Assembly (NCBI RefSeq): GCF_040182365.1
Contig: NZ_CP144460.1
Coordinates: forward strand, 372,001 to 436,000
Direction: 5' to 3'
From: Xanthomonas sp. 10-10
GTDB lineage: Bacteria; Pseudomonadota; Gammaproteobacteria; Xanthomonadales; Xanthomonadaceae
DNA: 64,000 nt
A program made the translations under genes and the position numbers. Position 1 is the stretch's first letter. The number at the start of each line of letters is the position of its first letter. Positions 36,398 to 45,825 of this stretch are shown here, in pieces. Under the pieces are notes generated by a model. The model was given only the letters and a program-made list of their open reading frames with translations. It searched no databases and was not told the origin of the DNA.

Positions 36398-36892
36398 ATG
36401 TCCGACGACGCAACCGATGCACTGCCTGCTGCGCCGATTGCCGCGCTGGATGTACCGCCGCGTACGCAGAGTTCCAGCTATCCGCCGGTGTTCGCTGCGC
36501 AGATGGACGGCCGCCAGAAGCGTGCGCTGGGTGCCCTGTTCGGGCTGCGCAACTTCGGCGTCAACCTCACCACGCTGGCGCCGGGTGCACGCTCGGCGTT
36601 GCGGCACGGGCATTCGTTGCAGGATGAATTCGTCTACATCGTCAGCGGTACGCCGAGCCTGATGAGCAACGCAGGCGAGCGACTGCTGCAGCCGGGCATG
36701 TGCGCCGGATTCCGCGCCGGGGACGGCGATGCGCATTGCCTGATCAATCGTAGCCAGGCGGCGGTGACGTATCTGGAAGTGGGCGACCGCAGCGCCGGCG
36801 ATTGCATCACCTACCCGGACGACGATCTGATGCTGGTCAGCACTGAAGACGGGCAGTGGTCTTACCGGCACAAGGACGGCACGCCTTACTGA
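36398..36892 (+). CDS. Cupin-domain protein
   Basis: A 164-residue protein with a single cupin barrel: GARSALRHGHSLQDEFVYIVSGTPSLMSNAGERLLQPGMCAGFRAGDGDAHCLINRS. The metal-ligand motif (HxH...E and a later H) is present. The sequence resembles cupins annotated near transcription factors and sugar modifiers, but the substrate is unknown. It starts 9 bp after ubiB and may be read on its message. Confidence 0.8.
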   Translation: MSDDATDALPAAPIAALDVPPRTQSSSYPPVFAAQMDGRQKRALGALFGLRNFGVNLTTLAPGARSALRHGHSLQDEFVYIVSGTPSLMSNAGERLLQPGMCAGFRAGDGDAHCLINRSQAAVTYLEVGDRSAGDCITYPDDDLMLVSTEDGQWSYRHKDGTPY

Positions 36893-37005
36893 GGGCGCTT
36901 GTGGTGAGCGATCCGCGGGCTGGCCACCGCCGTGGGTCAGTTCAACCGGTTGATCGGCGCAGCGACGCGGTGGCATACGCTGTCGGCGATGCGGATAATC
37001 CGCCG

Positions 37006-37740
37006 GTGAGCACATTCCCCAAGCATCTGCAGATTCTCTACCAGGACGATGTCCTGGCCGTCGTCGACAAACCCGCCGGCCTGATGGTCCACGACAGCAA
37101 GCTGGCGCGCGGGGAGGACGACTTTCTGGCCGACCGCCTGCGCGAGCAGCTGGGCAAGCCGATCTTCCTGGTCCACCGGCTCGACCGCGCCACCAGCGGC
37201 TGCCTGTTGCTGGCGTTCGACCGCGACGCCGCCAGCGCGCTGGGCAAGGCCTTGATGGCCGGCGAACTGGAGAAGGACTATCTGACCGTGTGCCGCGGCT
37301 GGCCGGCCGAGGAGCGCTTCATCGTCGACCACGACCTGGACGGCGGCCCCGGCAAGCCGGTCAAGAAGCCGGCGGTGACCCACTTCCAGCGCCTGGCCAC
37401 CGGCGAGCTGGAGATCCCGTCCACCGGCTTTGCCACCTCGCGCTATGCATTGCTGCGCTGCCAGCCGCAGACCGGGCGGTTCCGGCAGATTCGCCGACAC
37501 ATGAAGCATCTGTCGCATCACATGATCGGCGACACCAGCCATGGCGATGGCCGCCACAACCGCAGCTTCCGCATGCTCGGCGTCCACCGCATGCTGCTGC
37601 ACGCCGAGCGCCTGGGGTTTCCGCATCCGGCCGATGGACGGCGCATCAGCGTCACTGCGCCGCTGGATGTGGAATTCGCCAAGGCCTGTGCGTTGTTCGG
37701 GTGGGAGATGGCGGGGTTGGGAGTCGTGCCGACGGCGTGA
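37006..37740 (+). CDS. RNA pseudouridine synthase (TruC/RluA type)
   Basis: A 244-residue enzyme from a GTG start (STFPKHLQILYQDD). Catalytic Asp in HRLDRATSGCLLLAF, the RluA signature; further motifs KDYLTVCRGW, TGRFRQIRRHMKHLSHHMIGDTSHGDGRHNR and RMLLHAERLGFPHP. The compact length and RxMKHL...GDxxHGD block match TruC, which modifies U65 of tRNA-Ile and tRNA-Asp. The frame extends to 36856, but the upstream part lacks a ribosome site and family likeness. The exact start is uncertain. Confidence 0.85.
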   Translation: MSTFPKHLQILYQDDVLAVVDKPAGLMVHDSKLARGEDDFLADRLREQLGKPIFLVHRLDRATSGCLLLAFDRDAASALGKALMAGELEKDYLTVCRGWPAEERFIVDHDLDGGPGKPVKKPAVTHFQRLATGELEIPSTGFATSRYALLRCQPQTGRFRQIRRHMKHLSHHMIGDTSHGDGRHNRSFRMLGVHRMLLHAERLGFPHPADGRRISVTAPLDVEFAKACALFGWEMAGLGVVPTA

Positions 37741-37804
37741 TGGGGCGTGCCTGGTTCAGCGATCGGGACGTCCACTCAGCCTGCAGGAAATCTGCGCAGC
37801 CGTC

Positions 37805-37975
37805 CCCTCACCCCAACCCCTCTCCCGCAGGCGGGAGAGGGGCTCAGGCGTGACACTCATTGCTCGCCTTCCTCGCCTTCCCGCGTTCCCGCCTTCCCTG
37901 CTCGCCTTCCAACTTGCTTTCTTCCCTCGCTTGCGGGGGAAGGTGCCCGAAGGGCGGATGGGGGCAAGCCCGCCA
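37805..37975 (-). repeat. Inverted partial copy of the 331-bp repeat
   Basis: Reading on the minus strand, this stretch repeats the end of the unit seen at 543-1205: the CCCCTCTCCCGC hairpin (37817-37842), the GGAAGGCGAGCAGGGAAGGCGGG array, and the CCTTCCCCCGCAAGCG block with CGAAGGGCGGATGGG. It occupies most of the gap between the pseudouridine synthase and the DUF2059 gene. Confidence 0.85.
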
Positions 37976-38091
37976 CTGGGCCCTCAGGACAACAGCACTC
38001 CCGACGGGAGCGGGGCTGCTTCGGTCAGCGGAAAAGTGGATGCACTGCGTTGATCGGCAACGCACCGCAACCGCCGCCACGGCGTTGCGAT

Positions 38092-38128
38092 TCCCCAATC
38101 CCGAATCCCGAATCCCGAATCCCCGCCC
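38092..38128. repeat. GGGATTC-type intergenic repeat
   Basis: Repeats of AATCCCGAATCCCGAATCCC, the same element as the right arm at 5686-5707. It touches the 3' end of the DUF2059 gene and has no inverted partner here. Confidence 0.75.
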
Positions 38129-38129
38129 T

Positions 38130-38672
38130 TCAGGGCTTCTGCGCCGCCGCAGCCGGCTCGTTGACGATCTTCTCCAGGTCCTTCTGCAGATCGGCAAACA
38201 GCGGCAGCATCTTCTGCTGGATGGCGCCCATCAGGTTCTGGGTCAGGGCGGGGGTCTTGTCGAGCAGGCTCTGGCCGGCCGAGCTCTCGTAGAACTCGGC
38301 CATGGCCAGCACGTCCTCGCGCGAGAACGAACGCTTGTAGATGTCAACATACATCGGGCGCAGTTCCGACCACGACAGCGCCTTGCGCACGGTCTGGCGG
38401 GTGCGCTCCTGGATGCGTTGCAGCTGCGCCTGCTGGTCGGGGTCGAGCTGGCGCTGCGCGGTGAGCTGTGCGAACTGCTGCTGCTGCATCGCTTCGATCT
38501 GCGGCAACATGGTGTCCAGCATGGTCTGCGCGCGCGAGGCGGCCAGCAGACGGTTGACGTCGGCATCGGTGGGCGCCTGCGCCAGCGCGGTCGGCGCGGC
38601 CACCGCCAGCAGGGCAGCCAGCAACAGGCGGCGGGCGAGTGCGCCGGCGGCGGCGAGAGAATCGAGTGTCAT
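38130..38672 (-). CDS. DUF2059-domain exported protein
   Basis: A 180-residue protein with a signal peptide (LLLAALLAVAAPTALAQ) and a helical DUF2059 domain: DVNRLLAASRAQTMLDTMLPQIEAM, WSELRPMYVDIYKRSFSREDVLAMAEFYESSAGQSLLDKTPALTQ and a QKMLPLF close. The YSREDVxxMxxFYxSxxG pattern defines the family, whose role is unknown. Divergent from arfB with about 95 bp between. Confidence 0.88.
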   Translation of the reverse strand: MTLDSLAAAGALARRLLLAALLAVAAPTALAQAPTDADVNRLLAASRAQTMLDTMLPQIEAMQQQQFAQLTAQRQLDPDQQAQLQRIQERTRQTVRKALSWSELRPMYVDIYKRSFSREDVLAMAEFYESSAGQSLLDKTPALTQNLMGAIQQKMLPLFADLQKDLEKIVNEPAAAAQKP

Positions 38673-38765
38673 CGGAGCATCCTGCAATCGGGGAACCGGC
38701 CGCAGCATACGGGAAGCTGGCGTTCGCGCGCGCGTCCACGCCGCTGCCGATACAATCGCCGGACA

Positions 38766-39197
38766 ATGGCCAGCGACCCGATCCAGATCACCCCCAGCCT
38801 GACGATTCCGCCCAGCGAACTCGTCGAACGCTTCGTGCGCGCCAGCGGCGCGGGCGGGCAGAACGTCAACAAGGTCTCCACTGCGGTGGAGCTGCGTTTC
38901 GACGTGGCCGGCTCGCCGTCGCTGCCCGAACCGTTGCGCGCGCGGCTGCTGTCGCGGCGCGATCGTCGCATGACCGCCGAGGGCGTGCTGGTGATCGACG
39001 CGCAGCGCTTCCGCACCCAGGACCGCAACCGCGAGGATGCGCGCGAGCGGCTGGCCGAGATCATCAGTGCGTGCCTGTCGGTGCCCAAGCGCCGGGTCGC
39101 CACCAAACCGAGTCACGGTGCCAAGCTGCGGCGGCTGGATGCCAAGCGTGAGCGCAGCCATATCAAGCGTGGACGCTCTGCGTCCCACTGGGAGTAA
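38766..39197 (+). CDS. arfB: Alternative ribosome-rescue factor B (peptidyl-tRNA hydrolase)
   Basis: A 143-residue protein with the release-factor catalytic motif GGQ (ASGAGGQNVNKVSTAVELRFDV) and a basic C-terminal tail (KRRVATKPSHGAKLRRLDAKRERSHIKRGR) that enters the empty mRNA channel. It frees peptides from ribosomes stalled without a stop codon. Longer frames upstream are not family-like; MASDPIQITPSL is the usual start. An acyltransferase gene begins 2 bp after its stop. Confidence 0.93.
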   Translation: MASDPIQITPSLTIPPSELVERFVRASGAGGQNVNKVSTAVELRFDVAGSPSLPEPLRARLLSRRDRRMTAEGVLVIDAQRFRTQDRNREDARERLAEIISACLSVPKRRVATKPSHGAKLRRLDAKRERSHIKRGRSASHWE

Positions 39198-39199
39198 GC

Positions 39200-39829
39200 G
39201 TGAGTCACACCGACCCGTCGTTGCCACCGGTAACACAGGCCAACATCCTGCTGCAGCCATCCCCTCCCAGAATGCCGCGGGCGCACGGCCGCTTCGGCCG
39301 CTGGCTGGGGCGTACGGCGCTACGTCTGACCGGCTGGCGCCTGCTCGGGCGGCTGCCCGACGAGCCCAAGCTGGTGATGATCGTCGCGCCGCATTCGTCC
39401 AACTGGGACGGCTTCCTGGGCTTTGCGGCCAAGTTCGCGCTGGGCTTCGACGTGCGCGTGCTGGGCAAGACGCAGCTGTTCTGGTGGCCGCTGGGGCCGC
39501 TGCTGCGCAAGCTCGGCGCCATCCCGCTGGATCGCAGTTCGCCGCAGGGCACCATCGGCCAGGCGGTGCGGCTGATCCGCAACTCCGAGCAGATGTGGTA
39601 CGTGATCACCCCCGAAGGCACCCGCAAGCGCGTGGAGAATTGGAAGGCCGGTTTCTGGAAGATCGCCTCCGATGCCAAGGTGCCGATCCTGCCGGTGTAC
39701 TTCGACTACCCCAGCAAGACCGTGGGCATCGGCGAGCCGTTCTGGACCGGCACCGACATGGCGGCCGACATCGCCGCCATCCGCACCTGGTACCGCCCGT
39801 GGCGCGGCAAGCATCGCGATACGTTGTAG
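39200..39829 (+). CDS. Lysophospholipid acyltransferase-like protein
   Basis: A 209-residue PlsC-superfamily enzyme from a GTG start. Acyltransferase motifs: HSSNWDG (HxxxxD), the KTQLFWWPLGPLLRKLGAIPLDRSS substrate block, and the TPEGTRKR motif. It probably acylates a lysophospholipid or related glycerolipid at the membrane, but its substrate cannot be told from sequence. Two bp after arfB, so likely the same message. Confidence 0.85.
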   Translation: MSHTDPSLPPVTQANILLQPSPPRMPRAHGRFGRWLGRTALRLTGWRLLGRLPDEPKLVMIVAPHSSNWDGFLGFAAKFALGFDVRVLGKTQLFWWPLGPLLRKLGAIPLDRSSPQGTIGQAVRLIRNSEQMWYVITPEGTRKRVENWKAGFWKIASDAKVPILPVYFDYPSKTVGIGEPFWTGTDMAADIAAIRTWYRPWRGKHRDTL

Positions 39830-39987
39830 GTGGCGTAGCGTGCAGGGTGCCGATGTGCCTTGCCCACAGATGCTGCGCCAGACATAAGAGCAGCGGGCAA
39901 GTTAGGGCTCTTGCATGAGGCAGCTTCTTCCTGCGTGACTCAATGGCGCTACCTACCCAGACAAAAGACCGAGGGTTCAAACGCGCA

Positions 39988-40269
39988 ATGGGAGACAGAT
40001 TGCTCGAAGTTCTCGAAGCCGTGCAGGATGAGGCATCGTTCGTGGGCTTTGCTGAGCTCCTGGCTGCTGATCGTCGTTCAGCAGATTCTCTTGCAGTGAC
40101 TCTTGATGGGTTTCAGGGGGAGTGGGCTAATCAGTCAATCGCAGATTTTCTCGAGGCAGCATCCGCGTGGGCAACTAGCTCATCTTTCGGCGAGCTGCCT
40201 GGACCCAAGCCAAGCAATCCTTGGCAGGCGTTCGCTCTATTTCTCTGGGCTGGGCGCGGTTATGAGTAA
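39988..40269 (+). CDS. Small DUF7660-like protein
   Basis: A 93-residue acidic protein, MGDRLLEVLEAVQDEASF..., with FAELLAADRRSADS and the pattern GEWANQSIADFLEAASAWATSS...NPWQAFALFLWAGRGYE. The WxNxxIxxFLEAxxAW and PWxxFAxxLxAGRxYE elements match proteins I know as DUF7660, often seen singly or next to polymorphic toxins. Start ATG at 39988; an earlier ATG at 39943 is in frame. The DNA here (39900-40420) is more AT-rich than its surroundings. No toxin is adjacent. Function unknown. Confidence 0.6.
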   Translation: MGDRLLEVLEAVQDEASFVGFAELLAADRRSADSLAVTLDGFQGEWANQSIADFLEAASAWATSSSFGELPGPKPSNPWQAFALFLWAGRGYE

Positions 40270-40434
40270 CGCAGCTACTGCTTCATTCAGGCCGACACCG
40301 TTTCGCGTTGCTGTCGTATCCAGGGCGTATTCGATAGAGCAGGGAAGCGTGCATGAGACGAGACTGTCTTGCTCATGGCACCTCCCGCAGCGCCAGTGTC
40401 GCCATTCACTGCCATGAAGGTTTGAGGAAACACC

Positions 40435-41445
40435 ATGATCGCTTCGTCCACCCGTGCGTTGTGCCTTTCCTTGCTGCTGTGTGCCGGCCCCGCGCTGGCC
40501 GCCACCCCGATGCTGGTGATCCACGGAGGGGCGGGCGTGGAAAAGTCCAGTCTTTCACCCGACGAACAAGTCCAGGCGCGCGAGGCGATGCAACGCGCGC
40601 TGCGTGCCGGCCATGCTGTGTTGGCGCGCGGCGGCAGTGCAGTGGACGCAGTGGCGGCCACCATCACCGTGCTGGAGGATGCGCCGCAGTTCAACGCCGG
40701 GCGCGGCGCGGTGTTCACCCATGACGGCAAGAACGAACTGGATGCCGCCATCATGGACGGTGCCAGCGGCAAGGCTGGTGCGATCGCCGGCGTGCACACG
40801 GTCAGGAACCCGATCCAGCTGGCGCGCAGCGTCATGGACCATTCCAAGCACGTGATGCTGGTCGGCGATGGCGCCGAACAGTTCGCGCGCGAGCAGGGCG
40901 TCACCCTGGTCGACCCAAGTTACTTTCGCACCGACAAGCGCTGGCAGCAGCTGCAAAAAGCGCTCAAGGCCGAGGCCGGCGACCGCAAGGCACAAGCCGA
41001 ACTGGATCTGGAAACCGCCAAGCACTTCGGCACCGTCGGCGCGTTGGCGCTGGACCGCGACGGTCATCTGGCCGCCGGCACATCCACCGGCGGCATGACC
41101 AACAAGCGCTATGGCCGCGTGGGCGATGCACCCATCATCGGCGCCGGTACCTACGCCAATGCGCAGTGCGCGGTGTCCGGCACCGGCTGGGGCGAGTTCT
41201 ACATCCGCGCGGTAGCCGCCTACGACATCTGCGCGCGCATGAAGTACGCCGGGCAATCGCTGCAACAGGCCGCCGAGGCGGTGATCGATCAGCAGATCCC
41301 GAAGGCCGGCGGCGATGGCGGCGCCATCGCGCTGGATGCGCAAGGCAACATCGCCTTCCCGTTCAATACCCAGGGCATGTACCGCGGCTGGATCGGTGCC
41401 GACGGCACCGCGCATGTGGCCATCTTCAAGGACGAGACGCTCTGA
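40435..41445 (+). CDS. Isoaspartyl peptidase / L-asparaginase (exported)
   Basis: A 336-residue Ntn-hydrolase with a signal peptide (SLLLCAGPALA). The precursor self-cleaves before Thr200 in HFGTVGALALD, giving alpha and beta chains; STGGMTNKRYGRVGDAPIIGAGTYA and GTGWGE are the substrate pocket. It removes beta-aspartyl residues from dipeptides and hydrolyses asparagine. Periplasmic location is inferred from the signal. Confidence 0.92.
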   Translation: MIASSTRALCLSLLLCAGPALAATPMLVIHGGAGVEKSSLSPDEQVQAREAMQRALRAGHAVLARGGSAVDAVAATITVLEDAPQFNAGRGAVFTHDGKNELDAAIMDGASGKAGAIAGVHTVRNPIQLARSVMDHSKHVMLVGDGAEQFAREQGVTLVDPSYFRTDKRWQQLQKALKAEAGDRKAQAELDLETAKHFGTVGALALDRDGHLAAGTSTGGMTNKRYGRVGDAPIIGAGTYANAQCAVSGTGWGEFYIRAVAAYDICARMKYAGQSLQQAAEAVIDQQIPKAGGDGGAIALDAQGNIAFPFNTQGMYRGWIGADGTAHVAIFKDETL

Positions 41446-41686
41446 CGGGGCTTGGGCGTGGCCCCCACGCCCGCTAGCCGACGGCTGCCCGCAAGCAACC
41501 CTGAAAAATCCCGTGCTGCACGCTGTCGCCCGTGGCTGGTGACCGGTGCCGGGCCTGCATCTGCGCCCCCTTCAGCTTTGCCAATCCCAACCGGATTCAT
41601 CCAGCCAATCCAACGGCACATGCCGACGCTGCGCAAACCCGCTAGCGTGACCGGCTGCCGTAACAACCACTCAGGAATCACACGCC

Positions 41687-43852
41687 ATGTCGCGTACCGT
41701 CGTTCTGGCCGCCGCCATCACCCTGGCATTGGCCGCATGTTCTGGAAAAGAGCCATCCGGTAAGGAGTCCACCACCGTGCCCGAAAAGACCACCACGCCG
41801 GCCGCGGACGCAGCGCCGAACCCGTTGCTGACCGCCAGCACGCTGCCATTCCAGGCGCCGCCGTTCGACAAGATCAAGGACAGCGATTACCTTCCCGCGT
41901 TCGAAGAAGGCATGCGCCTGCATCTGGCCGAGGTGCGCAAGATCGCCGACAACACCGAAGCGCCCACTTTCGACAACACCATCGAGGCACTGGAGCGCAG
42001 CGGCGAGACGCTGACGCGCGTGTCGCGCATCTTCTTCGGGCTGGTGCAGGCCGATACCAGCGATGCACGCCAGAAGATCCAGGAAGAGATCGCGCCCAAG
42101 CTGGCCGCGCATCAGGACGAGATCAACCTCGATCCGAAGCTGTTCGCACGCGTCAAGACCCTCTACGACCAGCGCGATACGCTGAATCTGGAGCCGGAAC
42201 AAAAGCGCCTGGTCGAGCGCGACTACGAAGAACTGGTGCGCTCCGGCGCGCAGCTCTCCGATGCCGACAAGGACAGCCTGCGCAAGCTCAACGTGGAAGA
42301 AACCACGCTGTCCACGCAGTTCCATACCCGTCTGGTTGCAGCCTCCGCTGCCGGTGCAGTGGTGGTGGACGACAAGGCCAAACTCGATGGGCTGAGCGAG
42401 GGCGACATCGCCGCCGCCGCCGATGCCGCCAAGGCGCGCAAGCTCGACGGCAAGTATCTGCTGACCTTGCAGAACACCACCCAGCAGCCGGTGCTCGCTT
42501 CGTTGAAGGATCGCGCACTGCGTGCCGAGGTGTTGAAGGCCTCCGAAACCCGCGCAGAAAAGGGCGATGCCAACGACACCCGCCAGACCATCCAGCGCCT
42601 GGCGCAGCTGCGCGCGCAAAAGGCCAAGTTGCTCGGCTTCGCCAATTACGCGGCCTACAGCCTGGGCGACCAGATGGCCAAGACCCCGGAGGCGGCGCTG
42701 AAGCTGCTGACCGACACCGTGCCGGCCGCCACTGCCAAGGCGCGCCGCGAAGTGGCCGAGATGCAGAAGGTCATCGACGCGCAGAAGGGTGATTTCAAAC
42801 TCGCCGCGTCCGATTGGGATTTTTACGCCGAGCAGGTGCGCAAGGCCAAGTACGACCTGGACGAGGCGCAGATCAAGCCGTATTTCGAACTGGACAACGT
42901 GCTGCAGAACGGCGTTTTCTACGCGGCCACCCAGTTGTACGGCATCACCTTCAAGCAGCGCACCGACATCCCGACCTATCACGCGGACATGAAGGTGTAT
43001 GAAGTGTTCGATGCCGACGGCACCTCGATGGCGCTGTTCTATACCGACTACTTCAAGCGCGACAGCAAGTCCGGCGGTGCCTGGATGGATGTGTTCGTCG
43101 AGCAGGACGGCCTCACCGGTGCCAAGCCGGTGGTCTACAACGTCTGCAACTTCACCAAGCCGGCCGCCGGCCAGCCGGCGCTGTTGAGCTTCGATGACGT
43201 CACCACGCTGTTCCATGAGTTCGGCCACGCGCTGCACGGCATGTTCTCCAAGGTGAAGTACCCCTCGATCGCCGGCACCAGCACCTCGCGCGATTTTGTC
43301 GAGTTCCCCTCGCAGTTCAACGAGCACTGGGCCTCCGATCCCAAGGTCTTTGCCAACTACGCCAAGCACTACCAGACCGGTGCGGCGATGCCGGCCGAGC
43401 TGGTGGAGAAGATCAAGAAGGCCAAGACCTTCAACAGCGGCTACGCCACCACCGAGTACCTGTCGGCGGCGCTGCTCGACCTGGCCTGGCACACCCAGCC
43501 GGCCGACGCGCCGCTGCAGGACGTGAGCAAGTTCGAAGCCGACGCGCTCAAGCGCTTCAAGGTCGACCTGGCTGAAGTGCCGCCGCGCTACCGCAGCAGC
43601 TATTTCGACCACATCTGGGGCGGCGGTTATTCCGCCGGGTACTACGCGTATTTCTGGTCGGAAGTGCTCGACGACGACGCGTTCGAATGGTTCAAGGAAA
43701 ACGGTGGCTTGAACCGCAAGAACGGCGACATCTTCCGCGCCAAGATCCTTTCGCGCGGCAACACGGTCGATCTGGCCACGTTGTATCGCGACTTCCGCGG
43801 CAAGGACCCCAGCGTCAAGGCGCTGCTGGAAAATCGCGGTTTGACGGAGTGA
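41687..43852 (+). CDS. M3-family metallopeptidase (Dcp/oligopeptidase type), lipoprotein
   Basis: A 721-residue zinc peptidase. Lipoprotein signal with lipobox LAAC near residue 18. The zinc site is HEFGH (His510, Glu511, His514) in LFHEFGHALHGMFSK, with the downstream Glu in the DFVEFPSQF region of the M3 fold. The N-terminal helical lobe (EALERSGETLTRVSRIFFGLVQADTSDAR) is standard. It trims small peptides, as Dcp does, likely in the periplasm or outer membrane. Confidence 0.93.
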   Translation: MSRTVVLAAAITLALAACSGKEPSGKESTTVPEKTTTPAADAAPNPLLTASTLPFQAPPFDKIKDSDYLPAFEEGMRLHLAEVRKIADNTEAPTFDNTIEALERSGETLTRVSRIFFGLVQADTSDARQKIQEEIAPKLAAHQDEINLDPKLFARVKTLYDQRDTLNLEPEQKRLVERDYEELVRSGAQLSDADKDSLRKLNVEETTLSTQFHTRLVAASAAGAVVVDDKAKLDGLSEGDIAAAADAAKARKLDGKYLLTLQNTTQQPVLASLKDRALRAEVLKASETRAEKGDANDTRQTIQRLAQLRAQKAKLLGFANYAAYSLGDQMAKTPEAALKLLTDTVPAATAKARREVAEMQKVIDAQKGDFKLAASDWDFYAEQVRKAKYDLDEAQIKPYFELDNVLQNGVFYAATQLYGITFKQRTDIPTYHADMKVYEVFDADGTSMALFYTDYFKRDSKSGGAWMDVFVEQDGLTGAKPVVYNVCNFTKPAAGQPALLSFDDVTTLFHEFGHALHGMFSKVKYPSIAGTSTSRDFVEFPSQFNEHWASDPKVFANYAKHYQTGAAMPAELVEKIKKAKTFNSGYATTEYLSAALLDLAWHTQPADAPLQDVSKFEADALKRFKVDLAEVPPRYRSSYFDHIWGGGYSAGYYAYFWSEVLDDDAFEWFKENGGLNRKNGDIFRAKILSRGNTVDLATLYRDFRGKDPSVKALLENRGLTE

Positions 43853-43863
43853 GTCACTGAGTG

Positions 43864-43890
43864 ATGCATGCGCGTGGTTGGCGCATGCAT
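43864..43890. repeat. Perfect 10-bp hairpin after the M3 peptidase gene
   Basis: ATGCATGCGC, GTGGTTG, GCGCATGCAT. It begins 12 bp past the stop and has no T-run. Confidence 0.7.
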
Positions 43891-43913
43891 GTGGAGTCGC
43901 TGCAGTCAGCAAT

Positions 43914-43950
43914 CGAGACGGGATGGCCACGCGCCATCCCGTTCTCGTTT
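43914..43950 (+). terminator. Rho-independent terminator after the M3 peptidase gene
   Basis: CGGGATGGC and GCCATCCCG pair over a 5-base loop (43919-43941), extended by GAGA/TTCTC and followed by CGTTTGTG. The rest of the gap to 44186 has no gene. Confidence 0.7.
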
Positions 43951-44186
43951 GTGGATGGTGCTTCAGATGATGGTGGTGCGATTGGCCCTGTCTGTAGCGC
44001 TGCGTTGTTTGCCGTTTGGGTCGCTACCCCCGCAGCAAGACTGGCGATAGCGGAGCAGTCACTCAAGCGGCATCCAGAATAACGACACAACGGGTGCCAT
44101 GCCTTTCGTCACTTCCACCGGCCCGGCACGCAGGCGCATCTTCATCAGGCCATCGCCCGCCACCCACTCAGACCGACAGGTGCCTC

Positions 44187-44816
44187 ATGAGCCAAGCCAC
44201 TGCGACTACCTCCCGCCTCCAGCGCGCCGCACAGTGGTCGCGCAAGGAACTGCTTCCGCTGCTGGTCATGCTGGTTCTACTCACCGCCGCGCGCTCCTCG
44301 TTTGCCAATCACTACCAGGTCCCCAGCGGCTCGATGCAGCCCACCTTGCAGCCAGGCGATCGCGTGGTGGTGGATATGCATGCCTATGGCTGGCGCTTGC
44401 CGCTGAGCAACCGCATCGTCGTCGGTGGCGATCGGCCGCAGCGCGGGGATGTGGCGGTGTTCGATTCTCCGCACGACGGCACGCGCTTGATCAAGCGCGT
44501 GGTGGCGGTGGCAGGCGACCGCGTGGATCTGCGCGATGGGCATTTGTCCATCAACGGCCAACCGCTGCAGATCGATGACGAGGGTGAGCGTGAGCGCTTC
44601 GGCGCACGTATTGCGCACCTGAACCTGGATGCCGGCGGTGGGCCGGATCTGCACGATGTGCGGGTGCCGGCCGGCAAGGTATTGGCCATCGGCGACCACC
44701 GCGGCAATAGCCAGGATGGGCGCTATTTCGGTTTCGTCGATGCTTCGGCGGTGTACGGCAAGGCAGTGGCAGTGTATTACCGGCGCGGCGAAGGCCTGGA
44801 GTGGAAGCGGCTGTAG
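44187..44816 (+). CDS. lepB: Signal peptidase I
   Basis: A 209-residue membrane protease that removes signal peptides. One hydrophobic segment (LLPLLVMLVLLTAARSSFA) is followed by the catalytic Ser49 in VPSGSMQPTLQPGD and Lys103 in TRLIKRVVAVAGD; GDHRGNSQDGRYFG is the conserved third box. It is shorter than E. coli LepB and resembles the second, accessory SPase I seen in some genomes, so the main lepB may lie elsewhere. ATG at 44187 chosen: the upstream frame is Arg/Pro-rich and without family likeness. Confidence 0.92.
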   Translation: MSQATATTSRLQRAAQWSRKELLPLLVMLVLLTAARSSFANHYQVPSGSMQPTLQPGDRVVVDMHAYGWRLPLSNRIVVGGDRPQRGDVAVFDSPHDGTRLIKRVVAVAGDRVDLRDGHLSINGQPLQIDDEGERERFGARIAHLNLDAGGGPDLHDVRVPAGKVLAIGDHRGNSQDGRYFGFVDASAVYGKAVAVYYRRGEGLEWKRL

Positions 44817-44895
44817 TCGCTGGCGCCCGCACGGCGCGTGGCGACCCGCAGCGAACACGCGCAGCCGATGCGCAACCGCCTGCATCGTGTGGTGA

Positions 44896-45825
44896 TCAGA
44901 ACGCCACATCCGCCAGCGTGCAGGAGGTCTCCCACAAGCGCGTCGCCGCCTGCCGGTCGTGGACCTGGCGGGCGATGGTTGCCGGGGCGGGGGCACCCTT
45001 CAGTTCAAGCAGGCCGTCCGGACCGTAATACCCACCGCCGCGTGCCTGCGGGTCGGTAGCGGCATACAGGGTAGGCAGCGCGCCAGCGGCTGCGGAGTGG
45101 CTGATATAGGGGCTAAGCACCCGGTTGACCGCGCCGAGCACGCCGGGGCGACCGTCGATCGCCGGTCCATTGGCGATCAGGGCGGTCCGCGCGAAGCCGG
45201 GATGCGCGGCAAGCGCGCGCAGGCCCCAGCCGTGCATCTCGCTGCGTCGCTGCAGTTCCATGCTGAAGATCAGCATGGCCAGCTTGGACTGGCCATACGC
45301 CTTCCACGGGCGATACGGGCGCGCGGTTTGCAGATCGTCGAAATCGATGCGGGCATGGCGATGCGCCAGACTCGACAGGTTGACCACGCGCGGCGCCGTC
45401 GCCGCACGCAGCAGCGGCAGCAACTGCGCGGTCAGCGCGAAATGCCCCAGATAATTGCTGCCGAACTGCAGCTCCATCCCGTCGGCGGTGGTCTGCCGCT
45501 CTGGCGGCGCCATCACGCCGGCGTTGTTGATCAACAGGTCCACCCATTGTTGGTGCGCGGCAAGCCGCCCGGCGAATGCGCGCACCGATGCCAGGTTTGC
45601 AAGGTCCAGTAGTTCCACGCGCACTGTGGCATCCGGATGCACGGCCAGCAGCGCCTGCCGCGCGGCCTCGCCCTTGTCGGGGCTGCGCGCGGTCAGCACC
45701 ACGCTGGCGCCGGCACCGGCCAGCGCCAGTGCGGTCTCAAAGCCCAGCCCGCCCACGCTGGCGCCGGTGATCACGGCGACCTTTGCGCGCTGCGGTGGCA
45801 GGTCGGCCAGGGTCCAGCCGCTCAT
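44896..45825 (-). CDS. Short-chain dehydrogenase/reductase
   Basis: A 309-residue Rossmann oxidoreductase. Cofactor loop TGASVGGLGFETALALAGAGA, NNAG in LLINNAGVMAPPE, catalytic YGQSK (Tyr, Lys) and SSLAHRH. The length and ASVGGLGFETA form resemble retinol dehydrogenase or protochlorophyllide-reductase-like SDRs. Its ATG overlaps the end of the metallo-hydrolase gene by 4 bp, so the two form an operon repressed, by inference, by the divergent TetR protein. Confidence 0.88.
   Translation of the reverse strand: MSGWTLADLPPQRAKVAVITGASVGGLGFETALALAGAGASVVLTARSPDKGEAARQALLAVHPDATVRVELLDLANLASVRAFAGRLAAHQQWVDLLINNAGVMAPPERQTTADGMELQFGSNYLGHFALTAQLLPLLRAATAPRVVNLSSLAHRHARIDFDDLQTARPYRPWKAYGQSKLAMLIFSMELQRRSEMHGWGLRALAAHPGFARTALIANGPAIDGRPGVLGAVNRVLSPYISHSAAAGALPTLYAATDPQARGGGYYGPDGLLELKGAPAPATIARQVHDRQAATRLWETSCTLADVAF

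Noticed and set aside
43860..44186. Small frames MMHARGWRMHVESLQ and others after the M3 peptidase
   Set aside because: They run across the hairpin and terminator and lack start signals.
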